A stretch of 64,000 bases of DNA, from the NCBI GenBank assembly GCA_031216915.1, contig CM062296.1:57472584-57536583 (forward strand), read 5' to 3'. A model generated the notes under the pieces. It saw only the letters and a list, made by a program, of their open reading frames with translations, was not told the origin of the DNA and searched no databases. The translations under genes and the position numbers were made by a program. Of this stretch, positions 1 through 10,384 are shown in pieces (position 1 is the first letter of the stretch; each line of letters begins with the position of its first letter). Origin of the DNA: Pictodentalium vernedei. Its lineage: Eukaryota; Mollusca; Scaphopoda; Dentaliida; Dentaliidae.

Positions 1-219
1 TTCTGGTGGGTAAACTCCAAAACTATCAAAGTAAATACAACTAGAACCTACATTGAAGACGACTACCCAATGAGTGTCAGGTCCCTCCTGGTTATCTAAA
101 TTCACTATGAAAACCAATTCCTCTTGTTCCGGCAGGTTATCCCTTGCAAACACACACCCAAAGTAGTCATTTCCTTCACAGTAGTTCATAAAATCATGGC
201 TTGTGAGTGGAGGATTCAT
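1..219 (-). pseudogene. Polinton adenain-like protease, unit 1, cut by window edge
   Basis: The N-terminal part of the same cysteine protease seen whole at 2545-2934, starting MNPPLTSHDFMN on the minus strand. The window begins within it. It belongs to the fossil Polinton array and overlaps the hydrophobic-protein frame just upstream. Confidence 0.85.
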
Positions 220-632
220 CTTTTTTTTTCAGTTGTCACGCACCCCCTGAACCCTTTTCCACGCCCTGCTCTTCTTAAACCTTTACCACCTAAAAGTGTA
301 GGTAAAATGCTTCCAGTGAGTGACGCTATCAGAGTGCCAATGAACACTTCTTCCTGTTTTGAAATGAAAAACATACACTTTTGACAGGTGTTTGAGGGTA
401 GCACACCTTTTCCCGCCAGCTCTTTCAGAATACCCAAAAGATTATTTGTGTCCTTTCTCGCGAAGACGAGAGGTATTGCACCATTTTCAGTAGTAGCTTT
501 ATGTGTAGCTCTTGATATTGCCCCTGCTGCCGCACTGAACCCCAGTGTGCCCAGCACAGGCAAACCTTTGGGAAGCAGAGTCCTCGCAACGTTCAAAACA
601 GACGCAAGAAAGCCTCCTTTCTGTATCTCCAT
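216..632 (-). pseudogene. Polinton hydrophobic glycine-rich protein, unit 1
   Basis: Copy of the protein described at 5972-6409. It has a GGFL start and a hydrophobic central stretch with PKGLPVLGTLGFSAAAGA, then a Cys-x-x-Cys near FISKQEE. The carboxyl end overlaps the protease start. Part of the fossil array; sequence nearly identical to the unit 2 copy. Confidence 0.7.
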
Positions 633-1062
633 CTGTGTTTTGGAGAACGTAATTCTGACAGCTTTCCGAAGTTTCTTGATTTACATCTTTGTCAAGTATA
701 GACCACCAATTTGCTGTGAGGATGACTCCAAGGTGATAGCCTCTCAATTTCTTTTCCTTTTTATAAGTTTGTCAATTTGACTATCTGTTAAATGAAATTC
801 ATCTGTTTTATACATGGTTATAATAATGTTCAGATTAAACAGTCATGGTTGCGAAGAGATTTGTTAAGTTAAATGTAGTCTGTTTTTCTCTAGCTATGAA
901 GAATTGTTTGAGCCTTCCTGCGGTCGCTCTCAAATACCTTTTGCCTTGACAGGCCAAACACATAATACCCGTGAATTGCTAGCCAATCATTGTAGTCAAG
1001 TATTGCGCCTGTATGTGTATCCTTTCCTCCCATATTGAAATTCTCTGCCACCCTTCATACGC

Positions 1063-1952
1063 TTAAATATCGTTTTGGATACCCTGTGGGAAAAAGTCCT
1101 CACTAACTACGACAATGTTCATGGCTGTGATTGATGTGTTTGACGTGTTCTCAATGTACTGCTGGTTATTCCATCTCGCTGTCGGTACGGCTACACAATA
1201 CAATTTCCTCATTCCGTTTAATGAAGCCCCCAACTGTATGTCTTGGTGACCATTGGCACCAGTAATATCTGCTGGATAATGAATCCGGTTCCATACAAGA
1301 GTCTCTGTCATAGATCCCCCTTGCTTTCTCTTGAACAGTTTTTCCTCGTACTCCCTGGGTAGCTCAACCCTTGAAAGATAAAGAACGGAAGAGTTAATAG
1401 CAACAGCATTGTCATCCTCTCTTAACAACGCATTGTCAGTACAGCACTTGATATCAAACTCAAGCACTTGATTAATCAACGGGAAATATAATGCCCCGAA
1501 GACCTTTTTGGTATTATGCCCAGTATTATTCTCATGATTTCCTGATGTGTCCTTACTGAAACAATATTGTGCTGAAACTCTTACATAATCACTGGAGTAT
1601 TCCAAACTGTAAAGAATGGGAACGCTGATAAATGTAGCCTAGAATTATCCAGCTCGGCTCCATTAATTCTTACTAATGCTTCATTGATGAAAGCAAACGA
1701 ACATTTGGGTACCAAGGTCTTAGCACCAAGATCAGTTCTAGAATCCGTAGCAGTGAGCAGGATATATCCATCATCATAATTCACCAGCATGCCCGATACA
1801 GTCTTACAATTATAGTTAATAGCATTAGTCAAGCCGTTTCCATTATCACCAATAGCTTTCTGAGTGGGATGTATTTTGATCCACATTTTGTGTGAATATT
1901 TAAGCAAACTGATTTCTTCGTCAAACAAATTAGCAAGCTCATGGTTGTCCAT
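1063..1952 (-). pseudogene. Polinton major-capsid region, unit 1
   Basis: Two open pieces that together cover the capsid region. The upstream piece begins MDNHELANLFDEEIS and contains ALVRINGAELDNS; the downstream one contains LYFPLINQVLEFDIK and RVELPREYEEKLF. Length, order and beta-rich composition fit the double jelly-roll major capsid of Polintons. The assignment rests on position and general pattern, not on an alignment. Fossil copy, broken. Confidence 0.6.
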
Positions 1953-2178
1953 GCTTGAATATTTATATAGTTCTGACTAAACCTATAGCAGGATTTTGAT
2001 TCCCCTTCCTTTCATCTTTTTTCTTCTTCCAAACCCACATTGGTCAGGGCTTGGTGCATATTGATCAGAGTTTGGTGCCATAGCAAATTTCAAATCTGTT
2101 AAGATCTCATTTCTGTCCGGCTGTTTTGGGGATTGTTTCTTTGGTGCAATTCTGTCCTCCAATTCACTACCGATTCTA

Positions 2179-2526
2179 TCACCAGCTGCTGTTATTCCAC
2201 GTGAGGCAAGTTTTGTGGCTGCTGTTTTTTTTTGTTGCTGTCATCGAGGGGTGTAGCTGACTGATACCCTTTTTAAGAAATCTAATCACATCACCAATAC
2301 CTTTGGCTGTCTTACTTATATATCCATAGTTGCTGTAATACCTTGTGTGGCGCATCATTAACTTATAATAGCTCTCCAGACTAAATCGTAACAAGGTCTT
2401 TATTAGCCACTTGTAAAACTATACCCCAGTTATCCTCCAGAGGTAGTAATTTCCCATTTTGATCAGTGAGCCATACATCCAACGCATTCTTCTCTCTTGC
2501 ATTGCTCGTGTTCCTCCACTGCGGGT
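2179..2526 (-). pseudogene. Minor-capsid-like stub at the end of unit 1
   Basis: Encodes the shared segment with SLESYYKLMMRHTRYYSNYG, which in unit 3 is part of a longer minor-capsid-like region (8089-8568). In unit 1 it stops at the tandem junction. Fossil fragment. Confidence 0.6.
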
Positions 2527-2544
2527 AAATTTATCATTTTTCTT

Positions 2545-2934
2545 CTAATCGCTTGGTCTGAAGTTGGTTAGTATATCAATAAACCGACTTTCTTTAAGCA
2601 ACTCATCAATCACAAACATGCAGAAAAAGCCGCAGTTGACTGAGTTGATATCTTGAATTCTATAGGAGTTTTGAACCATTTGCTTTCTAGTCTGTCTCAT
2701 CCTATCCAAAACCTCTTCTGGTGGGTAAACTCCAAAACTATCAAAGTAAATACAACTAGAACCTACATTGAAGACGACTACCCAATGAGTGTCAGGTCCC
2801 TCCTGGTTATCTAAATTCACTATGAAAACCAATTCCTCTTGTTCCGGCAGGTTATCCCTTGCAAACACACACCCAAAGTAGTCATTTCCTTCACAGTAGT
2901 TCATAAAATCATGGCTTGTGAGTGGAGGATTCAT
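2545..2934 (-). pseudogene. Polinton adenain-like cysteine protease, unit 2
   Basis: A 129-residue open frame. In adenoviruses and Polintons this protease cleaves capsid precursors during virion maturation. Family signatures are visible in order: DTHWVVVFN with the catalytic histidine, IYFDSFG with the acidic residue, and NSVNCGFFCMF with the nucleophilic cysteine. The length is somewhat shorter than usual. It sits 3' of the hydrophobic protein, overlapping it slightly, and is repeated in all three tandem units. This copy reads through, but it belongs to a fossil element. Confidence 0.85.
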
Positions 2935-3346
2935 CTTTTTTTTTCAGTTGTCCCGCCCTCCTCAACCCTTTTCCACGCCCTGCTCTTCTTAAACCTTTAC
3001 CACCTAAAGGTGTGGGTAAAATGCTTCCAGCGAGTGACGCTATCAGAGTGCCAATGAACACTTCTTCCTGTTTTGAAATGAAAAACATACACTTTTGACA
3101 GGTGTTTGAGGGTAGCACACCTTTTCCCGCCAGCTCTTTCAGAATACCCAAAAGATTATTTGTGTCCTTTCTCGCGAAGACGAGAGGTATTGCACCATTT
3201 TCAGTAGTAGCTTTATGTGTAGCTCTTGATATTGCCCCTGCTGCCGCACTGAACCCCAATGTGCCCAGCACAGGCAAACCTTTGGGAAGCAGAGTCCTCG
3301 CAACGTTCAAAACAGACGCAAGAAAGCCTCCTTTCTGTGTCTCCAT
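2909..3346 (-). pseudogene. Polinton hydrophobic glycine-rich protein, unit 2
   Basis: Second copy of the protein described at 5972-6409, with the same hydrophobic core and a basic GKGLRRAG tail. It overlaps the protease start. Nearly identical to the unit 1 and unit 3 copies. Confidence 0.7.
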
Positions 3347-3776
3347 CTGTGTTTTGGAGAACGTAATTCTGACAGCTTTCCGAAGTTTCTTGATTTACAT
3401 CTTTGTCAAGTATAGACCACCAATTTGCTGTGAGGATGACTCCAAGGTGATAGCCTCTCAATTTCTTTTCCTTTTTATAAGTTTGTCAATTTGACTATCT
3501 GTTAAATGAAATTCATCTGTTTTATACATGGTTATAATAATGTTCAGATTAAACAGTCATGGTTGCGAAGAGATTTGTTAAGTTAAATGTAGTCTGTTTT
3601 TCTCTAGCTATGAAGAATTGTTTGAGCCTTCCTGCGGTCTCTCTCAAATACCTTTTGCCTTGACAGGCCAAACACATAATACCCGTGAATTGCTAGCCAA
3701 TCATTGTAGTCAAGTATTGCGCCTGTATGTGTATCCTTTCCTCCCATATTGAAATTCTCTGCCACCCTTCATACGT

Positions 3777-4666
3777 TTAAATATCGTTTTGGATACCCTG
3801 TGGGAAAAAGTCCTCACTACCTATGACAATGTTCATGGCTGTGATTGATGTGTTTGACGTGTTCTCAATGTACTGCTGGTTATTCCATCTCGCTGTCGGT
3901 ACGGCTACACAATACAATTTCCTCATTCCGTTTAATGAAGCCCCCAACTGTATGTCTTGGTGACCATTGGCACCAGCAATATCTGCTGGATAATGAATCC
4001 GGTTCCATACAAGAGTCTCTGTCATAGATCCCCCTTGCTTTCTCTTGAACAGTTTTTCCTCGTACTCCCTGGGAAGCTCAACCCTTGAAAGATAAAGAAC
4101 GGCAGAGTTAATAGCAACAGCATTGTCATCCTCTCTTAACAACGCATTGTCAGTACAGCACTTGATATCAAACTCAAGCACTTGATTAATCAACGGGAAA
4201 TATAATGCCCCGAAGACCTTTTTGGTATTATGCCCAGTATTATTCTCATGATTTCCTGATGTGTCCTTACTGAAACAATATTGTGCTGAAACTCTTACAT
4301 AATCACTGGAGTATTCCAAACTGTAAAGAATGGGAACGCTGATAAATGTAGCCTAGAATTATCCAGCTCGGCTCCATTAATTCTTACTAATGCTTCATTG
4401 ATGAAAGCAAACGAACATTTGGGTACCAAGGTCTTAGCACCAAGATCAGTTCTAGAAGCCGTAGCAGTGAGCAGGATATACCCATCACCATAATTCACCA
4501 GCATGCCCGATACAGTCTTACAATTATAGTTAATAGCATTAGTCAAGCCGTTTCCATTATCACCAATAGCTTTCTGAGTGGGATGTATTTTGATCCACAT
4601 TTTGTGTGAATATTTAAGCAAACTGATTTCTTCGTCAAACAAATTAGCAAGCTCTTGGTTGTCCAT
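3777..4666 (-). pseudogene. Polinton major-capsid region, unit 2
   Basis: Second copy of the capsid region described at 1063-1952, with the same two open pieces and only scattered base differences. Fossil, broken. Confidence 0.6.
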
Positions 4667-4892
4667 GCTTGAATATTTATATAGTTCTGACTAAACCTAT
4701 AGCAGGATTTTGATTCCCCTTCATTTCATCTTTTTTTCTTCTTCCAAACCCACATTGGTCAGGCTTGGTGCATATTGATCAGAGTTTGGTGCCATAGCAA
4801 ATTTCAAATCTGTTAAGATCTCATTTCTGTCCGGCTGTTTTGGGGTTTGTTTCTTTGGTGCAATTCTGTCCTCCAATTCACTACCGATTCTA

Positions 4893-5241
4893 TCACCAGC
4901 TGCTGTTATTCCACGTGAGGCAAGTTTTGTGGCTGCTGTTTTTTTTTGTTGCTGTCATCGAGGGGTGTAGCTGACTGATACCTGTTTTAAGAAATCTAAT
5001 CACATCACCAATACCTTTGGCTGTCTTACTTATATATCCATAGTTGCTGTAATACCTTGTGTGGCGCATCATTAACTTATAATAGCTCTCCAGACTAAAT
5101 CGTAACAAGGTCTTTATTAGCCACTTGTAAAACTATACCCCAGTTATCCTCCAGAGGTAGTAATTTCCCATTTTGATCAGTGAGCCATACATCCAACGCA
5201 TTCTTCTCTCTTGCATTGCTCGTGTTCCTCCACTGCGGGTA
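4893..5241 (-). pseudogene. Minor-capsid-like stub at the end of unit 2
   Basis: Same fragment as at 2179-2526, ending at the tandem junction. A further shorter copy lies at 5392-5590. Confidence 0.6.
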
Positions 5242-5590
5242 AATTTATCATTTTTCTTCTAATCGCTTGGTCTGAAGTTGGTTAGTATATCAATAAACCG
5301 ACTTTCTTTAAGCAACTCATCAATCACAAACATGCAGAAAAAGCCGCAGTTGACTGAGTTGATATCTTGAATTCTATAGGAGTTTTGAACCGTTGCTGTA
5401 ATACCTTGTGTGGCGCATCATTAACTTATAATAGCTCTCCAGACTAAATCGTAACAAGGTCTTTATTAGCCACTTGTAAAACTATACCCCAGTTATCCTC
5501 CAGAGGTAGTAATTTCCCATTTTGATCAGTGAGCCATACATCCAACGCATTCTTCTCTCTTGCATTGCTCGTGTTCCTCCACTGCGGGTA
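5242..5590 (-). repeat. Partial Polinton unit between units 2 and 3
   Basis: A 349-bp fragment made of a protease 3' end (5242-5391) joined to a minor-capsid-like stub (5392-5590). Both parts also occur in units 2 and 3. It looks like an internally deleted remnant of an additional unit, so the array may once have had four or more copies. Confidence 0.85.
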
Positions 5591-5607
5591 AATTTATCAT
5601 TTTTCTG

Positions 5608-5997
5608 CTAATCGCTTGGTCTGAAGTTGGTTAGTATATCAATAAACCGACTTTCTTTAAGCAACTCATCAATCACAAACATGCAGAAAAAGCCGCAGTT
5701 GACTGAGTTGATATCTTGAATTCTATAGGAGTTTTGAACCATTTGCTTTCTAGTCTGTCTCATCCTATCCAAAACCTCTTCTGGTGGGTAAACTCCAAAA
5801 CTATCAAAGTAAATACAACTAGAACCTACATTGAAGACGACTACCCAATGAGTGTCAGGTCCCTCCTGGTTATCTAAATTCACTATGAAAACCAATTCCT
5901 CTTGTTCCGGCAGGTTATCCCTTGCAAACACACACCCAAAGTAGCCATTTCCTTCACAGTGGTTCATAAAATCATGGCTTGTGAGTGGAGGATTCAT
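5608..5997 (-). pseudogene. Polinton adenain-like cysteine protease, unit 3
   Basis: Third copy of the maturation protease, 129 residues, with the DTHWVVV, YFDSFG and NCGFFC signatures. It belongs to the founder unit that is continuous with the rest of the element. Fossil element. Confidence 0.85.
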
Positions 5998-6600
5998 CTT
6001 TTTTTTTCAGTTGTCCCGCCCTCCTCAACCCTTTTCCACGCCCTGCTCTTCTTAAACCTTTACCACCTAAAAGTGTGGATAAAATGCTTCCAGCGAGTGA
6101 CGCTATCAGAGTGCCAATGAACACTTCTTCCTGTTTTGAAATGAAAAACATACACTTTTGACAGGTGTTTGAGGGTAGCACACCTTTTCCCGCCAGCTCT
6201 TTCAGAATACCCAAAAGATTATTTGTGTCCTTTCTCGCGAAGACGAGAGGTATTGCACCATTTTCAGTAGTAGCTTTATGTGTAGCTCTTGATATTGCCC
6301 CTGCTGCCGCACTGAACCCCAGTGTGCCCAGCACAGGCAAACCTTTGGGAAGCAGAGTCCTCGCAACGTTCAAAACAGGCGCAAGAAAGCCTCCCTTCTG
6401 TGTCTCCATCTGTGTTTTGGAGAAAGTAATTCTGACAGCTTTCCGAAGTTTCTTGATTTACATCTTTGTCAAGTATAGACCACCAATTTGCTGTGAGGAT
6501 GACTCCAAGGTGATAGCCTCTCAATTTCTTTTCCTTTTCATAAGTTTGTCAATTTGACTATCTGTTAAACGAAATTCATCTGTTTTATACGTGGTTATAA
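5972..6600 (-). pseudogene. Polinton hydrophobic glycine-rich protein and its LT-motif leader, unit 3
   Basis: The open piece METQKGGFLAPVLNVARTLL (5972-6409) has a long hydrophobic alanine-glycine stretch and a basic carboxyl end with repeated GKGLRRAG. Upstream to about 6600 the same strand carries an LTDSQIDKLMKRK-like stretch and VRITFSKTQ. Polinton proteins of unknown role often begin with such LT-x-x-Q-x-x-K-L motifs followed by a GGFL hydrophobic core, and may be membrane-active capsid components like adenovirus pVI. That role is inference. Fossil copy. Confidence 0.6.
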
Positions 6601-6611
6601 TAATGTTCAGA

Positions 6612-7855
6612 TTAAACAGTCATGGTTGCGGAGGGATTTGTAAAGTTAAATGTAGTCTGTTTTTCTCTAGCTATGCAGAACAGCAGTCCTGAGTTATTCA
6701 ACAATGTACCTCTAAATCTAATTGTTTGAGCCTTCCTGTGGTCGCTCTCAAATACCTTTTGCCTTGACAGGCCAAACACATAATACCCGTGAATTGCTAG
6801 CCAATCATTGTAGTCAAGTATTGCGCCTGTATTTTTATCCTTTCCTCCCATATTGAAATTCTCAGCCACCACTTCATACGCTTAAATATCGTTTTCGATA
6901 TCCTGTGGGAAAAAGGCCTCACTAACTACATGTATGACAATGTTCATGGCTGTGACTGATGTGTTTGACGTGCTCTCAATGTACTGCTGGTTATTCCATC
7001 TCGCTGTCGGTACGGCTACACAATACAATTTCCTCATTCCGTTTAATGAAGCCCCCAACTGTATGTCTTGGTGACCACTGGCACCAGCAATTTCTGCTGG
7101 ATAATGAAGCCGGTTCCATACAAAAGTTTCTGTCATAGATCCCCCTTGCATTCTCTTGAACAGTTTTTCCTCGTACTCCCTGGGTAGCTCAACCCTTGGA
7201 AGATAAAGAACGGCAGAGTTAATAACACAATCAACAGCATTGTCATCCTCTCTTAACAACGCATTGTCAGTGCGGCACTTGATATCAAACTCAAGCACTT
7301 GATTAATCAACGGGAAATCTAATGCCCCGAAGAACACCGATATGTAGGACAAAGAGATTTTCACACTGAATTGTATTTGATTGTTGCGAGGGTTAGGGAT
7401 TTGCCACTTTCTGGTATTATGCCCAGTATTATTCTCATGATTTCCTGATGTGTCCTTACTGAGACAATATTGTGCTGAAACTCTTACATAATCACTGGAG
7501 TATTCCAAACTGTAAAGAATGGGAACGCTGATAAATGTAGCCTAGAATTATCCAGCTCGGCTCCATTAATTCGTACTAATGCTTGATTGATGAAAGCAAA
7601 CGAACGTTTGGGTACCAAGGTCTTAGCAGCAAGATTGGTTCTAGAATCCGTAGCAGTGAGCAGGATATATCCATCATCATAATTCACCAGCATGCCCGAT
7701 ACAGTCTTACAATTATAGTTAATAGCATTAGTCAAGTCGTTTCCATTATCACCAATAGCTTTCTGAGTGGGATGTATTTTGATCCACATTTTGTGTGAAT
7801 ATTTAGGCAAACTGATTTCTTCGTCAAACAAATTAGCAAGCTCTTGGTTGACCAT
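6612..7855 (-). pseudogene. Polinton major-capsid region, unit 3
   Basis: The longest version of the capsid region, with three open pieces starting MVNQELANLF, MEYSSDYVRVSAQYC and MVAENFNMGGKDKN. The last contains DYNDWLAIHGYYVFG. It lies between the minor-capsid-like region and the hydrophobic protein, as the major capsid does in Polintons. The double jelly-roll assignment is from context and composition; a profile search against Polinton major capsid models would settle it. Fossil, broken. Confidence 0.65.
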
Positions 7856-7873
7856 GGTTGAATATAGTTCTGA

Positions 7874-8059
7874 CTAAACATATAGCAGGATTTTGATTCT
7901 CCTTCCTTTCATCTTTTTTCTTCTTCCAAACCCATATTGGTCAGGGCTTGGTGCATATTGATCAGAGTTTGGTGCCATAGCAAATTTCAAATCTGTTAAG
8001 ATCTCATTTTTGTCCGGCTGTTTTGGGTATTGTTTCTTTGGTGCAGTTCTGTCCTCCAA
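7874..8059 (-). pseudogene. Small basic Polinton piece
   Basis: A 61-residue open piece rich in Pro, Gln, Asp and Tyr, with two SDQYAP-like repeats and a basic end, GRRKKMKGRRIK. It lies between the minor and major capsid regions and is also present in units 1 and 2. It may be the tail of the neighbouring structural protein. Function not recognised. Confidence 0.4.
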
Positions 8060-8088
8060 TTCACTAACGATTTTATCACCAGCTGCTG

Positions 8089-9370
8089 TTATTCCATGTG
8101 AGGCAAGTTTTGTGGCTGCTGTTTTGTTGTTGCTGTCATCGAGGGGTGTTGCTGACTGATACCTGTTCTAAGAAATCTAATCACATCACCAATACCTTTG
8201 GCTGTCTGACTTATATATCCATAGTTGCTGTAATACCTTGTGTGCCGCATCATTAACTTATAATAGCTCTCCAGACTAAATGTTAACAAGGTCTTTATCA
8301 GCCACTTGTAAACTATACCCCAGTTATCCTCCAGATGTAGTAATTTCCCATTTTGATCAGTGAGCCATGCATCAAACGCATTCTTCTCTCTTGCATTGCT
8401 CGTGTGCCTCCACTGCGGGTATCTTGGTGTGATTGTTATAAGAGAGCCAAAAGAACTATTAGGTGAAAAACTATAGAGGAGAGATAACACATTCACATCT
8501 TCCAGCTGAGGCACATTCGGAAAGTTTTGGGTTTGGTTGTAGACCGTATTAGTATCCGCACCCAACACCTTACTCAGGTCTTCACCGAAACTTATTGTAT
8601 ATCCAGACTACATTTTAAGAGTTATTCGATTGTAGGCAGCATTTTCATAAAGACGAATCGCATATCTCTCGCCTAATTGTTTGCTTTTTGTGCTGTCAAA
8701 ATGTCCATTGTTTTCCATAATGTGATGTAGGAAGTAGGTAATGGACTTTACTGTGTATGACCCATCAGGGAAACTGACTTGGTGTTAGCCACCCTCAGGG
8801 GTCTTATACGTGAAAGTATTATAGTGCAGTTGCTTAGTAATATTCCGCCAATTATACCATAGATCTATATTGCTGAGAGCTATATATCTGTAAAGATTCG
8901 TGAGGTTATTGAGAACATACCTAAGTATGCTATTTGATTCAGTCTTAACATTAACTATTAACATTTCTCCTAAATTTAGCCTACAGTTAAAACTAGAAGT
9001 CCTGTCATGAATGCGCACAAATAGCACGTTGATATGCGCGTTAATGTACGCGTTATGGTTCAAGTAAAGCTATCAAATTCTGTGCATATGGCCTGTGCAC
9101 AAACAGTGTTTCAGCCAATGGACCTCCGGGTAACCCGGAGGTCCATTGGCAGAAACATTGCATGTGTTTGCTATGAGTAACCAAGAGAACCTGCCGTGCT
9201 TTGGATGCCATTCGATATGGCAATTGCGCGCAATTCCAACGCGCAATTAAGCCTAGATAAGCGCACTATTCGTGACAGGACGTCTAGTTTTAACTGTAGC
9301 CTCAGGTCAATTACTAGAACAGATTGATCAGATCTGGAAACATACATTTAAAGGTTTCAAAGTGCATCTC
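8089..9370 (-). pseudogene. Polinton minor-capsid-like (penton) region
   Basis: Open pieces at 8089-8568 and around 8785-8982, with more similarity to 9370. Visible stretches include NLGEMLIVNVKTESN, ALSNIDLWYNWRNIT, TPRYPQWRHTSNAREKNAFD and WGIVYKWLIKTLL. The position between ATPase and major capsid is that of the minor capsid (penton) gene in Polintons. I assign it by position, not by a recognised motif. A palindromic transposon is inserted in it at 8983-9297. Fossil, broken. Confidence 0.45.
8983..9297. mobile_element. Palindromic non-autonomous transposon, copy A, inserted in the Polinton
   Basis: A 315-bp element with terminal inverted repeats ACAGTTAAAACTAGAAGTCC / GGACGTCTAGTTTTAACTGT and a perfect 37-bp palindrome at its centre (9114-9150). 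It is flanked on both sides by AGCCT (8978-8982 and 9298-9302), a clean 5-bp target duplication. It has no coding capacity. Three more copies lie at 16545, 38029 and 40493. The superfamily is not clear from ends and target duplication alone. Confidence 0.9.
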
Positions 9371-9394
9371 CCTTGCTAGGTCTTGATGAATCTG

Positions 9395-9847
9395 TTACAA
9401 ATCTTTTCCTGGGGTGTTCCTGGTGAATACGAAAATATTACAATTCCTTCTGATGGGTTTCGGTGTTTGGAAAGAGTCCAGTCCAATGAAGACAAGAGAG
9501 CAATTTTTCTTTCTCATTTTACTAAATTGGACAGAGATTTTCTTCAAGCGTTTGGTAGCCTCATCCAACATGTCATCAAACAGCATCAAATTCTGATAGC
9601 CACTGTCAATCTCGGTAGACGTTTCCTCAGGAAGTCCATCCAAATCACAACTGTATTCCATTAGAATGGGCACACCATGTTTTCCTTCAACGGTGTGTAG
9701 CTTAGGTACTAGTACCTCGTCAAATAAAGGATCACAACCCCTCAACTTAACGAATATGTAAAATCTTTCAGAGCAGCTCAGCTTATCAATCAGATTGAGC
9801 AAAACATTAGTTTTACCACCCCTGAAGCTCCAATGATGAGACACCAA
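9395..9847 (-). pseudogene. Polinton FtsK/HerA-type packaging ATPase region
   Basis: A 150-residue open piece with a Walker A-like GGKTNVLLNLID, a Walker B-like LMLFDDMLDEA and a C-terminal LVFIGLDSFQTPKPIRRN. These match the genome-packaging ATPase of Polintons and related double jelly-roll viruses, which pumps DNA into the capsid. It sits between the polymerase and capsid blocks, as expected. Fossil, broken. Confidence 0.75.
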
Positions 9848-9933
9848 AATGGGTGTTTGATTAAATACTAATCATCGCTAGGGTTATTATGAGACCCCCC
9901 CCCCCCCCCCCTCCCCGAACTTGCTTGTAGAAA

Positions 9934-10323
9934 TTAGTTAGTGCAGACATCCTTCTGCTTATTGTATACATCATTACTCAGTTTAAATGGAGTGTATATG
10001 AATGGTTTGATGTAGCTCAGAGCTTCGCAGCAATCAACTACGGCTTTCAAAATAAGTAAAGCGTATGGTCTTTTCCTCTGTGTGTTAGAATATTCATTAT
10101 AACATATGGAAAACATTCTCGTCATCAATATTTTATGACACGACTCAATAAATAGTTTCTTACCAGTCAACATAAAATATATGTAGTTGAGATATGTTTG
10201 GTGTTTGTTGGGAAGGTGTTTGTGAATGTTAGGTGGGGTAAAATCCCTATTCAGCTTGGCTTTCAGCGTCTCCTTATAGTCAGCATCAAATCGTGAGCAC
10301 GTTTTGCTCTCTGTACCTTGCAA
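9934..10323 (-). pseudogene. Unassigned Polinton ORF
   Basis: A 129-residue open piece, lysine- and tyrosine-rich, with LPNKHQTYLNYIYFMLTGKK and KAVVDCCEALSYIKPFIY. It lies between ATPase and polymerase. I do not recognise it. A run of about 18 cytosines (9895-9912) lies just 3' of it. Part of the fossil. Confidence 0.4.
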
Positions 10324-10384
10324 CCCAGAACAGCTTCAAAGTGTCTATATGTACACATACCTATAATAAGGGATTATAAACACT

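Larger units (their letters stand above)
1..2526 (-). repeat. Polinton tandem unit 1 (left part outside window)
   Basis: The window opens inside this unit: base 1 corresponds to base 2716 of unit 2 and base 5779 of unit 3. It carries the end of a protease, the hydrophobic protein, the major capsid region and a stub of the minor-capsid-like region, ending at the motif GCGGGTA. It is almost identical to unit 2. Further copies could lie to the left. Confidence 0.9.
2527..5241 (-). repeat. Polinton tandem unit 2
   Basis: A 2715-bp direct repeat of units 1 and 3. It begins with AATTTATC on the 3' side of the protease and ends at GCGGGTA in the minor-capsid-like region. It differs from unit 1 at only scattered bases, and units 1 and 2 share differences from unit 3, so the 1/2 duplication is the later event. 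Confidence 0.9.
5591..8421 (-). repeat. Polinton tandem unit 3, continuous with the single-copy part
   Basis: The same segment as units 1 and 2, but here GCGGGTA runs on into further minor-capsid-like sequence at 8422 rather than into another protease. This is therefore the founder arrangement, and units 1-2 derive from it. It is more diverged from units 1 and 2 than they are from each other. Confidence 0.85.

Noticed and set aside
124-780. Plus-strand open frames over the Polinton units (and their copies at 2839-3494 and 5902-6557)
   Set aside because: They are antisense shadows of the minus-strand protease and hydrophobic protein. They recur with each tandem unit and have no family motif.
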